DNA of 63,847 nucleotides, from NCBI GenBank assembly GCA_051960855.1, contig JBQCDV010000155.1, positions 1 to 63,847 of the forward strand. The letters run 5' to 3'. The notes under the pieces were generated by a model. It was not told where the DNA came from. It did not search any database and saw only the letters and a program-made list of their open reading frames with translations. This document shows positions 48,892 through 57,165 of this stretch, in pieces (position 1 is the first letter of the stretch; each line of letters begins with the position of its first letter). Position numbers and translations under genes: made by a program. The DNA is from JBQCDV01 sp051960855 (GTDB lineage: Bacteria; Actinomycetota; Actinomycetes; JAJZTN01).

Positions 48892-49473
48892 TTAGGCCTG
48901 GCGGCGGACGGCCTGCACGTCGAGCTCGAGCTTGACCTTCTTGGACACCAGCACGCCGCCGGACTCGAGAGCGACGTTCCAGGTCAGGCCCCACTCCTCG
49001 CGGTCGACCTCGGTGCTGGCGGTGAACCCGACACGCTCGCCGCCCCAGGGGTCGCCACCGACGCCGTCAACCTCGACGGTCAGCTCGACGGGCTTCGTGA
49101 CGTCCTTGATCGTGAGGTCGCCGACGAGGATGAAGTTGCCCTTGCTGACCTCGCGGACCGAGGTCGAGCGGAAGCTGATGGTGGGGTAGTTCTCGACGTC
49201 GAAGAAGTCCGCCGACTTGAGGTGCGCGTCACGGCTGGCGTCGCCGGAGTCGATCGAGGCGACCTGCGCGGTGAACTCCGCGGAACTGGCGAGGGCGTCC
49301 TCGGCGATCGTGATGCTGCCGGTGAAGTCTGTGAAGCGGCCACGGACCTTGGTCACCATGAGGTGGCGGGCGACGAAGCCGACGGTGGTGTGCGACTTGT
49401 CGATGTCGAAGATGCCGGGCGTCGGCACCTCGGCGCCGTTGACCTCGCGGGTGGCAATGGCGGTGTCGGACAT
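48892..49473 (-). CDS. YceI-family lipid-binding-type protein (cytoplasmic form)
   Basis: A 193-residue YceI protein: FDIDKSHTTVGFVARHLMVT (about 22-41), VRGRFTDFTGSITIAEDA, SADFFDVENYPTISFRSTSV and LVGDLTIKDVTKPVELTVEV, the eight-stranded barrel that binds polyisoprenoid-like lipids. No signal peptide is present, as in the actinobacterial group. The ATG follows CAGGAGGACCC. It is divergent from a MarR regulator with an AT-rich palindrome between, the usual pairing for YceI genes induced by oxidants or aromatic compounds. Confidence 0.92.
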   Translation of the reverse strand: MSDTAIATREVNGAEVPTPGIFDIDKSHTTVGFVARHLMVTKVRGRFTDFTGSITIAEDALASSAEFTAQVASIDSGDASRDAHLKSADFFDVENYPTISFRSTSVREVSKGNFILVGDLTIKDVTKPVELTVEVDGVGGDPWGGERVGFTASTEVDREEWGLTWNVALESGGVLVSKKVKLELDVQAVRRQA

Positions 49474-49559
49474 GGGTCCTCCTGTGAGAAGAGCGGAGCG
49501 CGGGGCTCCTGGCTGCGAATGACGCGGGCGGCTGCGCCGCTGTCGTTGTCGTGAGCAAT

Positions 49560-49589
49560 GTTGTAGCGGAAAATATTTCGCGCCGCAAC
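49560..49589. promoter_or_regulatory. MarR-type operator between yceI-like and marR-like genes
   Basis: GTTG (49560-49563) and CAAC (49586-49589) flank a core with the perfect palindrome AAATATTT (49571-49578). An AT-rich block in this GC-rich DNA, 11 nt before the TAGGAT box, is the expected site of the MarR repressor. Confidence 0.55.
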
Positions 49590-49597
49590 CACTGGGG

Positions 49598-49603
49598 TAG
49601 GAT
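49598..49603 (+). promoter_or_regulatory. Leaderless-type -10 box of the MarR gene
   Basis: TAGGAT ends 6 nt before the ATG at 49610; no Shine-Dalgarno sequence is present. Confidence 0.55.
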
Positions 49604-49609
49604 GGCGCT

Positions 49610-50128
49610 ATGCGCTCGGACAGCACGGCACTGGCAGCCCGCCCCCTCCACGACGACGACCGCCTCACCGCGATGGGGCTGCTCGAGGAGACCCGCGCGG
49701 GCGTCTCCGAGCTGCTCGCGCCTCAGCTGGCCGAGCACGGGCTATCGGTGCTCGAGTTCGTCGTTCTCCTGCGGCTGGGCCGCTCCCCCGGCGAGCGGCT
49801 GCGCATGGCCGACCTGGCCACGCAGGTGCTGCTGTCAGCCAGCGGCCTCACGCGCGTCATCGACCGCATCGAGAACCAGGGGCTCGTGGAGCGCACGAGC
49901 TGCCGCGAAGACCGCCGTGGCACCTGGGCTGTGCTGACGCCTGCCGGACGCGAGCGGCTCGACGCGGCCCTGCCCGGTCACGTCGCCGGCATCGACGAGC
50001 ACTTCACCGGGCTGCTCGAGCCCGACGAGCTGGCCGAGCTGATGCGGCTGCTGCGCAAGGTCCGCGACGTGGTGCGGCCAGGGGCGACAGCCGGAGCCGA
50101 GGCGTCGTCCTCCTGCGACGGGAGCTGA
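49610..50128 (+). CDS. MarR-family transcriptional regulator
   Basis: A 172-residue regulator with helical N-terminus (MGLLEETRAGVSELLAPQLA) and winged helix: LSVLEFVVLLRLGRSPGERL, MADLATQVLLSASGLTRVID (recognition helix about 80-95), RIENQGLVERTSCREDRRGT (wing). It is likely a repressor of the divergent YceI gene. The C-terminal 15 residues are a disordered Ala/Ser tail with one cysteine, which could be redox-active. Confidence 0.92.
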   Translation: MRSDSTALAARPLHDDDRLTAMGLLEETRAGVSELLAPQLAEHGLSVLEFVVLLRLGRSPGERLRMADLATQVLLSASGLTRVIDRIENQGLVERTSCREDRRGTWAVLTPAGRERLDAALPGHVAGIDEHFTGLLEPDELAELMRLLRKVRDVVRPGATAGAEASSSCDGS

Positions 50129-50159
50129 CCTCGCCCGGCTGGGCGAGACCTGCTCGGCG

Positions 50160-50597
50160 TCAGTCGTCGGCGGGCGGCCGGCGCAGCTGTGCGTCGACTT
50201 CCCGCTGGTCGGCCTCGCGGTCGCGCTCGTCCGCCCGGCGGTCACGCTCGTCGGCCTCTCTGTCCCGCGCGTCCGAGGCGCGGTCACGCTCCCTGGCCGC
50301 GTCGTCGGCCGCACACTCCCGGCGGACGTGATGCGCCTCCATCCGGGTCAGTGACTGCTCGCGGTCATCGATGGCGAGTTCGCGGGCATCGGCAAGGGTG
50401 CGGCGCAACTCGCCGTCGATGTCGCGTTGGTCCGACTGTCGGTCGCGCTCGTCGGCCTCGCGGTCACGCTCGTCGGCGAGGCGGTCACGCTCGTCGGCCT
50501 CGCGGTCACGCTCGTCGGCCTCGCGGTCGCGCTCGTCGGCGAGGCGGTCGCGCTCCGCGGGCGTGACGGGATCGCGACGTTGACTGTCCGACGCCAT
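50160..50597 (-). CDS. Charged heptad-repeat protein (Ala-Asp-Glu-Arg-Asp repeats)
   Basis: A 145-residue, extremely charged protein built from the seven-residue unit A-D-E-R-D-R-E/L, about eight times near residues 17-57 and again five times near 107-140, with a less regular middle (ELRRTLADARELAIDDREQS). The composition predicts a long single helix or coiled coil with alternating charge. There is no signal or membrane segment. The DNA shows matching 21-bp near-repeats (about 50430-50560). It is convergent with the MarR gene; its start (ATG 50597) lacks a strong ribosome site. Function unknown. Confidence 0.7.
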   Translation of the reverse strand: MASDSQRRDPVTPAERDRLADERDREADERDREADERDRLADERDREADERDRQSDQRDIDGELRRTLADARELAIDDREQSLTRMEAHHVRRECAADDAARERDRASDARDREADERDRRADERDREADQREVDAQLRRPPADD

Positions 50598-50688
50598 GCG
50601 TCGAGGATCGCACGTCCAGGTTTGCGTGGCGCTGCCGGTCGGCCAGAATGGCCGGCTACGCCATCGGAAGCAGACCGAGGGAGCCGGA

Positions 50689-51882
50689 GTGCCGGACGGG
50701 CAGAGGGACGCCGACAGCGGCGAAGACGACAACGGTGTGCACCGGCTACGCCGCCGCCTCGAGGTCCTGACGGGCACGCCGTTCACCGAAGGAAACCAGG
50801 TCGACGTCCTGCGCAACGGCGACCGCATCTTCCCGGCCATGCTCGAAGCGATCGGTGCCGCGACCCGCACCGTCGACCTCATGACGTTTGTCTACTGGCG
50901 GGGCGACATCGCTGTCCGCTTCGCGGAGACGATGGCGGAGAGGGCCCGTGCGGGCGTCCGTGTCCGCCTGCTCATCGACGCCCTCGGCGGCCGCCTCATC
51001 GACTCCCAGCTCGTGCGGCTGATGTCCGAGGCTGGCGTCCAGGTCGAGTGGTTCCGCAAGCCGGTGATGGTCTCGCCTTTCAAGAGCAACCACCGGCTGC
51101 ACCGGAAGGTGTGCGTGGTGGACGGCGCCGTGGCCTTCGTCGGTGGCGTGGGGATCGCCGAAGAGTGGTGCGGTGACGCTCGGGACGAGCGGGAGTGGCG
51201 GGACACCCACCTGCGCGTGCGGGGTCCAGCCGTCGACGGACTGCAGGCGGCTTTCACGCAGGACTGGGCCGAGACAGGGCGCGGGCTCTACGACGACGTC
51301 GACCGCTTCCCCGAGCAGCCCCAGCCCGGGCAGACCGTCGTGCAGATCCTCCGCGGCTCGGCGAGTCTCGGGTGGGACGACCTGCAGACCTGCCTGTTCA
51401 CTCTGCTCTGCGAATCCCGGGAGCGCTTGCGGATCGCGAGCGCCTACTTCGCACCCGACCGGGACTTCCTCGACCTGCTTTGCCGAACGGCGCAGCGCGG
51501 GGTGCAGGTCCAGCTGCTGCTGCCGGGTCCGCACGCGGACAAGCGGGTGTGCCAGCTGACGAGCGAGTCGGACTACCAGACGCTGCTCGACGGCGGAGTC
51601 GAGGTCTACCACTTCCAGCCGTCGATGATGCACCAGAAGGTCATCACCCTCGACGGCGTCGCAAGCGTCGTCGGCTCCTCGAACTTCAACCGCCGCTCGA
51701 TGGACCATGACGAGGAGGTCGTCGCCGTGCTGCTCGATGCCGACCTGACCGCGCAGCTCGACACCGACCTCGACGCGGACCTCGAGCGAAGCGTCCGGAT
51801 CTCCTCACGGCGGTGGCAGCAGCGGTCGCTGACGCAGCGGACGCTGGAGAAGGCGACCGTGCCGTTGCGACGGTGGATGTAG
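50689..51882 (+). CDS. Phospholipase D-type cardiolipin synthase
   Basis: A 397-residue cytoplasmic protein with two HKD motifs: HRLHRKVCVVDGAVAFVGGV (first, about 143-162) and MMHQKVITLDGVASVVGSSN (second, about 317-336, followed by FNRRS). It joins phosphatidylglycerol or CDP-diacylglycerol units to make cardiolipin, or acts as a related phospholipase D. It lacks the N-terminal membrane hairpin of ClsA, so it is ClsB-like. GTG 50689 follows GAGGGAG. The lipid kinase gene downstream is convergent. Confidence 0.88.
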   Translation: MPDGQRDADSGEDDNGVHRLRRRLEVLTGTPFTEGNQVDVLRNGDRIFPAMLEAIGAATRTVDLMTFVYWRGDIAVRFAETMAERARAGVRVRLLIDALGGRLIDSQLVRLMSEAGVQVEWFRKPVMVSPFKSNHRLHRKVCVVDGAVAFVGGVGIAEEWCGDARDEREWRDTHLRVRGPAVDGLQAAFTQDWAETGRGLYDDVDRFPEQPQPGQTVVQILRGSASLGWDDLQTCLFTLLCESRERLRIASAYFAPDRDFLDLLCRTAQRGVQVQLLLPGPHADKRVCQLTSESDYQTLLDGGVEVYHFQPSMMHQKVITLDGVASVVGSSNFNRRSMDHDEEVVAVLLDADLTAQLDTDLDADLERSVRISSRRWQQRSLTQRTLEKATVPLRRWM

Positions 51883-51892
51883 CGGCGAGCGG

Positions 51893-52813
51893 TCAGTCCG
51901 ACGGGCGGTAGAGCGACCAGGCGGCCGGGCTCACCCGCCACGTCCTCTCACGCCGGTCGCCGAGCAGCTCGCCGTCCTCGTTGACCTCGAAGGGCTCCCC
52001 CGCCACGCGCACCTCGCGACCGCGCATGGTCATGACGTCATCGCGCCCCGGGTGTCGTCCCCCCTTGAGTGCGAGCGCGTAGCCGAGCCGCGCGAGAGCC
52101 GTCTGCGGAAACGACACGACGACGTCGAGCAGGTGATCGTCCGCGGCCGCGCCGGGAGCCAGCGGCGTCCCGCCACCGATGGTGCGACCGTTGCCGATCC
52201 CCACCATCAGGACCGAGCGGTCGAAATCCGTTACGCAGACATCATCTACCGTCACGGCGACGCGAAGTGACCGCGTACCGGCCGCTGCCGCCGCTCCGAG
52301 CACGTAGCCCAACGGCCCGAGAGCTCGCTTCAGCCGTTGGCCTCGTCGCGCGGCCACGGCGCCGACCCCCACGTGGGCAGCGTTGACGACAACCCTGCCG
52401 TCGTCGGCCACAACAGCGTCCATCTCGGCGAGACTGCCCGTCCGAATCGCGTCAGCCGCCGCGGTTGCGGCAGCGATCGGGTCGGACGGCACACCAGCAG
52501 AGCGGGCGAAATCGTTGCCGGTCCCAAGGGGCAGCAAGGCCAGCGGGTGACCGACGCTGAGTCGACGGCGCGTCGCCAGCAGGTTGACGACGACGTTCAG
52601 GCTGCCGTCTCCGCCCGCCACGACCAGCGCCGTTCGTGGATCGAGGGTGTCGAGGGTGGCAGCGAGCTCCTCCGGGCCCTCACTCCACGCCACCCGAGTC
52701 TGGGCGACTGCCGCGAGCAGCTCCTGGCAGCGTCCGAGGACGTCGCGCTCCGCAGAGCCGGCGGAAGCGTTGGCGAGCACCAGGATGCGCTCGGGTGGCG
52801 CCGCGGCGGACAT
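51893..52813 (-). CDS. Diacylglycerol/lipid kinase family protein
   Basis: A 306-residue DagK/YegS-type lipid kinase. NASAGSA (N-terminal), LVVAGGDGSLNVVVNLL (catalytic GGDGS, about 66-82), LPLGTGNDFARSAG (about 95-108) and the C-terminal beta domain with GRTIGGGTPLAPGA and FEVNEDGELLG. It phosphorylates a lipid acceptor with ATP. Two bases separate it from the helicase gene on the same strand, and it is convergent with the cardiolipin synthase gene. Confidence 0.9.
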   Translation of the reverse strand: MSAAAPPERILVLANASAGSAERDVLGRCQELLAAVAQTRVAWSEGPEELAATLDTLDPRTALVVAGGDGSLNVVVNLLATRRRLSVGHPLALLPLGTGNDFARSAGVPSDPIAAATAAADAIRTGSLAEMDAVVADDGRVVVNAAHVGVGAVAARRGQRLKRALGPLGYVLGAAAAAGTRSLRVAVTVDDVCVTDFDRSVLMVGIGNGRTIGGGTPLAPGAAADDHLLDVVVSFPQTALARLGYALALKGGRHPGRDDVMTMRGREVRVAGEPFEVNEDGELLGDRRERTWRVSPAAWSLYRPSD

Positions 52814-52815
52814 GT

Positions 52816-54939
52816 TCAGCTCGCCGCGGCGAGCCGGGCGTCAGCGGCGGTGGCCAGCGCACGCAACGAGGTCCGCACCTGCTGGGGGTCGTTCGTCGAC
52901 CAGAAGGGTGGCAGCGAGGCCCGCAGGAAGCCGCCATAGCGCGCGGTGGACAGCCGCGGGTCGAGCACCGCCACGACACCCCGGTCCTCCGAGCGCCGGA
53001 TCAACCGCCCCACACCCTGCGCCAGTCGCAGCGCCGCGTAGGACGCCGACACGGTCATGAAGCCGTTGCCCCCGGCCCGCTCGACCGCGCGGGCGCGAGC
53101 CGAGGCCAGCGGGTCGTCCGGCCGCGGGAAGGGGATCCGGTCGATGAGCACCAGCGAGCAGGCCTCGCCGGGCACGTCGACGCCCTGCCACAGAGACAAC
53201 GTGCCGAACAGGCAGGACGTCGCGTCCTCGGCGAACGTCGACACCAGCGCCGAGGTGCGGTCCTCCCCCTGGCACGCCACGGTGATTCCGGCCAGCTCGG
53301 GACGGGTGCGTACGGCCTCGGCAGCCGCCTTCGCCGCCCGCATGGACGAGAACAGGCCGAGGGTGCGACCCCCGGCCGCCGCGATGAGCTCGACGATCTC
53401 CTCGAGGACAGCAGGAGAAGTGCCGTCCCGCCCCGGCGGCGGCAGGTGCTTGGCGACGTAGAGGATCCCCTGCCGCCGGTAGTCGAAGGGCGAACCCACG
53501 TCCAGCCCCCGCCACCGGGCGTCACTGTCCGAACGGCGCCCGCGCGGCTCCTCGCCATTCGCGGGCTCGGCCGACCGAGGTGAGGGGACGGCGGCGTTCG
53601 CGCTCTCGGGGTCAGGGTCCTCCGCCTCTGCATCGTGGGAGAGGGCAGCGGCGACGGCGCTCGCTGGCACCGCGAGCGCGTCGTCCTCACCCGACAGGCC
53701 GACCGAGCGGGCGATGCCGTCGAAGGCGCCGCCGAGCGTGAGGGTCGCCGAGGTCAGCACGACCGTGTGCTTGTCGAACAGCGCCACACGCAGCAGCCCG
53801 TTGACGGCGAGAGGAGCAGCGTGCAGGACGGGACCACGTCGCTCGTCCTGGGTCAGCCACACGACGTCGAAGTCGCCGTGCGCTGCAATGCGCTCGGCGG
53901 CGGAGTGGACCGGCTCGACTCCACTCCGGGCGAAGAGCTTCGCTGCGTCGTCGGAGGAACGCTCGGCCGACAGGGCCTGCATGACCTCGCGTGCGGTCTC
54001 GCGGATCTCCGCCACCGTCTGAGTGAGGTTGTCGGGCAGCCGGTCGATCCGGCCGTCGGGGAGCGCGGCGAGGACGAACTCGAGCTTCTCCCCGGCCCGC
54101 TGCAGCAGCGTGTTGGCCGGATGCTCGCGTCCCAGCACCCGGGCGGCCCGCTTGACGGCGCGGTCGACCAGACCGGCGGACAGCTCGTCGGTGGAGGCGC
54201 CCGTGACCCGGTCGACGAGCTCGTGGCCCTCGTCGATGACGACGACGTCGTGCTCGGGCAGGATCGGATGGCCTTCTAGCGTGGCGATCGCGAGCAGCGC
54301 GTGGTTGGTGACGACGACGTCGGCTTCCTTGGCCTGCTCGCGGGCGGCTTCGACGAAGCACCTGTCGGCGACCGGGCACTTCGACCCCAGACAGTCGCGG
54401 CCGCTGACGGCCACCTGTGACCACGCCCGGTCGGAGACCCCCGGCTGCAGCTCGTCCCGGTCGCCGGTCCGGGAGTCCTGCGCCCACTCCCGGACTCGCA
54501 TCACCTCGCGGCCCAGGACGGAGGTCGCGCTCGCCGCGAACAGCGAGTCCTGCTCGTCGTCGTCGGGCAGTCCGCCTTCGAGGCGGTTGACGCAGACGTA
54601 GTTGTGGCGGCCCTTGACCATCCCGAACGTCGCCCTGCGGGGCAGCAGCGGTGCCAACGCCTCGGTCACCCGGGGCAGGTCGCGCGCGACGATCTGCTGC
54701 TGCAGCGCGATCGTCGCGGTCGCCACCACGACGGGAGTCCCGGTGTCGACCGCGTGCAGGATCGCCGGCACCAGGTAGGCCAGCGACTTGCCCGTGCCAG
54801 TACCTGCCTGGACAAGCAGGTGCTCGCCGGTCTGCATGGCATGGGTGACCGCCTCGGCCATGGCGACCTGCCCCGGTCGCTCGGCACCCCCGACGGCTGC
54901 GACGGCAGCAGTGAGAGCATCGCGGGTCAGGTCGGGCAC
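52816..54939 (-). CDS. dinG: DinG/XPD-like ATP-dependent DNA helicase with Fe-S cluster motif
   Basis: A 707-residue superfamily 2 helicase. Walker A is LLVQAGTGTGKSLAYLV (about 40-56). The Fe-S cysteines are in RHNYVCVNR and RDCLGSKCPVADRCF (four cysteines, about 108-185). DEAH-type box VVVIDEGHELVD, motif III-like TVVLTSATLTLGG, motif V/VI FGTLSLWQGVDVPGE and LAQGVGRLIRRSED follow. An acidic, low-complexity insert (about residues 435-480) is unusual. The GTG at 54939 has TACCGT 6 nt upstream, suggesting a leaderless mRNA. Confidence 0.92.
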   Translation of the reverse strand: MPDLTRDALTAAVAAVGGAERPGQVAMAEAVTHAMQTGEHLLVQAGTGTGKSLAYLVPAILHAVDTGTPVVVATATIALQQQIVARDLPRVTEALAPLLPRRATFGMVKGRHNYVCVNRLEGGLPDDDEQDSLFAASATSVLGREVMRVREWAQDSRTGDRDELQPGVSDRAWSQVAVSGRDCLGSKCPVADRCFVEAAREQAKEADVVVTNHALLAIATLEGHPILPEHDVVVIDEGHELVDRVTGASTDELSAGLVDRAVKRAARVLGREHPANTLLQRAGEKLEFVLAALPDGRIDRLPDNLTQTVAEIRETAREVMQALSAERSSDDAAKLFARSGVEPVHSAAERIAAHGDFDVVWLTQDERRGPVLHAAPLAVNGLLRVALFDKHTVVLTSATLTLGGAFDGIARSVGLSGEDDALAVPASAVAAALSHDAEAEDPDPESANAAVPSPRSAEPANGEEPRGRRSDSDARWRGLDVGSPFDYRRQGILYVAKHLPPPGRDGTSPAVLEEIVELIAAAGGRTLGLFSSMRAAKAAAEAVRTRPELAGITVACQGEDRTSALVSTFAEDATSCLFGTLSLWQGVDVPGEACSLVLIDRIPFPRPDDPLASARARAVERAGGNGFMTVSASYAALRLAQGVGRLIRRSEDRGVVAVLDPRLSTARYGGFLRASLPPFWSTNDPQQVRTSLRALATAADARLAAAS

Positions 54940-54945
54940 TGGTTC

Positions 54946-54951
54946 ACGGTA
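54946..54951 (-). promoter_or_regulatory. Leaderless-type -10 box of the helicase gene
   Basis: On the minus strand TACCGT ends 6 nt before the GTG at 54939, with no Shine-Dalgarno stretch. Confidence 0.5.
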
Positions 54952-55000
54952 CCTGGGCACGCGAGCGGTTTCAGGCTGCCGCGCTGGCCTGTGGACCGGG

Positions 55001-55339
55001 TCAGTCGGCGGCGAGAATCTCGGCAGGAGGCCCGCCAGGGGTGCCTGCAGGAGTGCCGGCGAGCAGTGCTCCGGCGAACGGCCCGCGCGTCGGTGCGAAC
55101 TCGATGACCTCATAGCGGGCGAGCCCCTGCTGGGCGAACGGGTCCTCCGACACCAGCTCCTCCACGCGCTTCCGGCTCTCACCCCGCGCCAGGATCACCC
55201 CACCGACCCGGGGCTGCCGAGGCCCGGAGGCGAGGAACTCCCCGGAGGCGAAGTGCCGGTCCAGGTAGAGCCGGTGATCGGCCAGCGCGGCGTCGATCGC
55301 CTCCAGCGGCGCCACGTAGGTGAGGACCAGGACGAACAT
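55001..55339 (-). CDS. YciI-like (DGPF-type) small protein
   Basis: A 112-residue dimeric-barrel protein of the YciI family. FVLVLTYVAPLEAIDAALAD (about 2-21), HRLYLDRHFASGEFLASGPR (conserved His-Asp region) and VSEDPFAQQGLARYEVIEFA (about 68-87) are typical. A Gly/Pro/Ala-rich tail follows. The family is of uncertain catalytic role. ATG 55339 fits the usual family start; GTG 55393 is an upstream option. Confidence 0.88.
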   Translation of the reverse strand: MFVLVLTYVAPLEAIDAALADHRLYLDRHFASGEFLASGPRQPRVGGVILARGESRKRVEELVSEDPFAQQGLARYEVIEFAPTRGPFAGALLAGTPAGTPGGPPAEILAAD

Positions 55340-55472
55340 CGTCTCGACGGGGTCCCCGGACGGGGGCGGGATGGACGGCACGACGGCAAGCATCGCGGGC
55401 TGCGTTCGGGACGGGGGTGTCTCCGGGCGGCGTGTCGCCGCGGATCTGTCTCAGGGGTGCTCTGGGTGTACG

Positions 55473-55498
55473 GAAACTCGCGCAGTAGCGCAAGTTTC
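55473..55498. promoter_or_regulatory. Near-perfect 26-bp palindrome before the nucleotidyltransferase gene
   Basis: GAAACT-c-GCGC (55473-55483) mirrors GCGC-a-AGTTTC (55488-55498) with a 4-nt centre and one mismatch. GCGCAGT also recurs directly at 55480 and 55500, two helical turns apart. The dyad is centred about 28 bp before the -10 box, so it is a likely operator; the regulator is unknown. Confidence 0.6.
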
Positions 55499-55512
55499 TG
55501 CGCAGTCAGAGC

Positions 55513-55518
55513 TAGCGT
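55513..55518 (+). promoter_or_regulatory. Leaderless-type -10 box of the nucleotidyltransferase gene
   Basis: TAGCGT ends 7 nt before the GTG at 55526. Confidence 0.5.
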
Positions 55519-55525
55519 CGGCGAG

Positions 55526-56275
55526 GTGGAAGGGCGAGAGACGGACCCGTCAGGCCAGAACCTGCCTCCCGCGGTGGTCGCACTCGCCCGGCGACTGACA
55601 GAGGTGCCCTGGGTAACGGACCTGTGGGTCGCCGGCTCGCTGGCCACAGGCGACTACGTCCCCGGAGTCAGCGACCTCGATCTGGTGGCCCTCACCGACG
55701 GCCCCGTCGACCCGGGCCGGGTGGCTGTTCTGAGGCGCATGCACCGAGAGCTCGATCGCGGAAGTGCCGCGGGTGCCTGCCTGGGATGCGTCTACGTGGC
55801 ATCCGAGGCACTCGACGACCCAGCCCGGGCGCACCCGACGTGGACGCATGGCCGGCTGGTGCAGCGGATCCTGTCCGGCATCACTCGCGCCGAGCTCGTG
55901 CGAGCCGGAGTGACAGTCCTCGGACGGCTACCGCGCGAGGTGCTGCCCCCGATGTCCGATGACGCCGTCCGGGCGGCGGGACTCGCGGAGGTCTCCGGCT
56001 ACTGGTCCTGGGCGGCACGCCGTCCCTGGCTGTGGCTCGACCCGGCGCTCGCCGACCTCGGTCTCACCTCGATGTCCCGCGCGCGACACACTGCCTCGAC
56101 CGGGCAGCTGCTGTCGAAGACCTCGGCGATCGAGGGCGTCCGTCCGCTCTGGCTGCGGGAGCAGTTGCGGGCCAGACGGCAGGGACGCCAGGTGCAGTCA
56201 CCGCGGCTGCGGATCGCCTGGATCGCCTGGCAGGACGCGCGCGCGACGTGCCGGAGCCTCTGCCAGGAGACGTAA
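55526..56275 (+). CDS. Nucleotidyltransferase-domain protein
   Basis: A 249-residue protein with a pol-beta-type nucleotidyltransferase core: WVAGSLATGDYVPGVSDLDL (about 33-52) holds the GS-x9-SDxD catalytic aspartates, followed by LVALTDGPVD. The C-terminal half (about 120-249) is helical, DAVRAAGLAEVSGYWSWAAR, similar in layout to AadA-like antibiotic adenylyltransferases. Antibiotic modification is possible but not shown; it may be a housekeeping or orphan enzyme. The frame is open far upstream over the helicase gene; GTG 55526 has a leaderless promoter. Confidence 0.78.
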   Translation: MEGRETDPSGQNLPPAVVALARRLTEVPWVTDLWVAGSLATGDYVPGVSDLDLVALTDGPVDPGRVAVLRRMHRELDRGSAAGACLGCVYVASEALDDPARAHPTWTHGRLVQRILSGITRAELVRAGVTVLGRLPREVLPPMSDDAVRAAGLAEVSGYWSWAARRPWLWLDPALADLGLTSMSRARHTASTGQLLSKTSAIEGVRPLWLREQLRARRQGRQVQSPRLRIAWIAWQDARATCRSLCQET

Positions 56276-56280
56276 CGGGC

Positions 56281-57048
56281 TCAGGGCAGGGCGGCGGCGA
56301 GGGTGTCGCAGGCCCGGGAGAGGGCGGCGACCGCGCGCTGGTCGAAGTCACCCGTCATCCGCTGCTCGGGGCCGGAGACCGAGATGGCGATGCGGGCGGT
56401 GTCGGTAGGGACGGCCATCGCGAGGCAGCGGACACCGATCTCCTGCTCACCGTCGTCGATCGCGTAGCCGCGGTCCCGGGTCGCCGCGAGCTCGGCGAGC
56501 AGGGCGTCGACCTCGGTCACGGTCCGCTCGGTCGAGGCCGGCATGCCGACCCGTTCGAGGATGGCCCGGACCTGCTGCTCGGGCAGCCGGGCGAGCAGGG
56601 CCTTGCCGACACCGGTGCAGTGCGGATGCACCCGTCGCCCGACCTCGGTGAACATGCGCATCGACCGGGGCGAGGGCACCTGCCCGATGTAGGCGACGAG
56701 GTCCCCGTCCAGCACGGCGAGATTGGCTGACTCCCCCAGCTCGGCGACCAGGCCGGCGAGCACCGGGCGGGTGGCCGGTCCCAGGAGTGACTCGGCGGCC
56801 TCCCCCAGCGGCACCAGCCGGAAGCCCAGGGCGTAGCGGCGGTCGGGCAGCTGCCGCATGTAGCCGAGGGAGACCAGAGTGCCGAGCAGCCGGTGAATCG
56901 TGCCGGGCGCGAGTCCGGTAGCCGTGGCCAAGTCACTCAGCGTCGCACGGCCACCGGCGGCAGCGGCGGCCTCCAGGAGGTCGAAGGCGCGCTGAATGGA
57001 CTGCACCGCCCCGGAGCCGGCGGGCTCGGCCACGACGTCTTTCCGCAC
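56281..57048 (-). CDS. IclR-family regulator of glycolate/glyoxylate genes (AllR-like)
   Basis: A 255-residue IclR protein. The winged helix spans about 14-75 (VQSIQRAFDLLEAAAAAGGR, LSDLATATGLAPGTIHRLLG) and the effector domain about 90-250 (VLAGLVAELGESANLAVLDG, RVHPHCTGVGKALLARLPEQ, ISVSGPEQRM). AllR and relatives sense glyoxylate or allantoate. It is divergent from malate synthase and its start codon (GTG 57048) lies inside one of two AllR-like operators, so it probably represses itself and the glyoxylate operon. Confidence 0.92.
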   Translation of the reverse strand: MRKDVVAEPAGSGAVQSIQRAFDLLEAAAAAGGRATLSDLATATGLAPGTIHRLLGTLVSLGYMRQLPDRRYALGFRLVPLGEAAESLLGPATRPVLAGLVAELGESANLAVLDGDLVAYIGQVPSPRSMRMFTEVGRRVHPHCTGVGKALLARLPEQQVRAILERVGMPASTERTVTEVDALLAELAATRDRGYAIDDGEQEIGVRCLAMAVPTDTARIAISVSGPEQRMTGDFDQRAVAALSRACDTLAAALP

Positions 57049-57055
57049 AGCAGAA
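57041..57055. promoter_or_regulatory. AllR-like operator 1, overlapping the regulator start codon
   Basis: TTCCGCACAGCAGAA differs by one base from the Streptomyces AllR consensus TTCCGC-N3-GCGGAA. Confidence 0.6.
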
Positions 57056-57139
57056 ACGGTAGCCCAAGAGGCGGAAGGCTACCCGTTGACCGACGTGTCC
57101 GGACGTCCTACGGTTCCCTTCCAACACAAGGAAGAGCAG

Positions 57140-57154
57140 TTCCGCTATCCGGAA
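57140..57154. promoter_or_regulatory. AllR-like operator 2, before malate synthase
   Basis: TTCCGCTATCCGGAA differs by one base from TTCCGC-N3-GCGGAA and ends 11 nt before the malate synthase start, so a bound repressor would block the initiation region. Confidence 0.7.
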
Positions 57155-57165
57155 AGGCAGCGCCG

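Noticed and set aside
50430..50560. CRISPR or satellite DNA
   Set aside because: The 21-bp periodicity is explained by codons of a heptad-repeat protein in the open minus-strand frame.
54788..55525. N-terminal extension of the nucleotidyltransferase frame
   Set aside because: This part is antisense to the helicase and YciI genes; the domain begins after GTG 55526, which has its own promoter.
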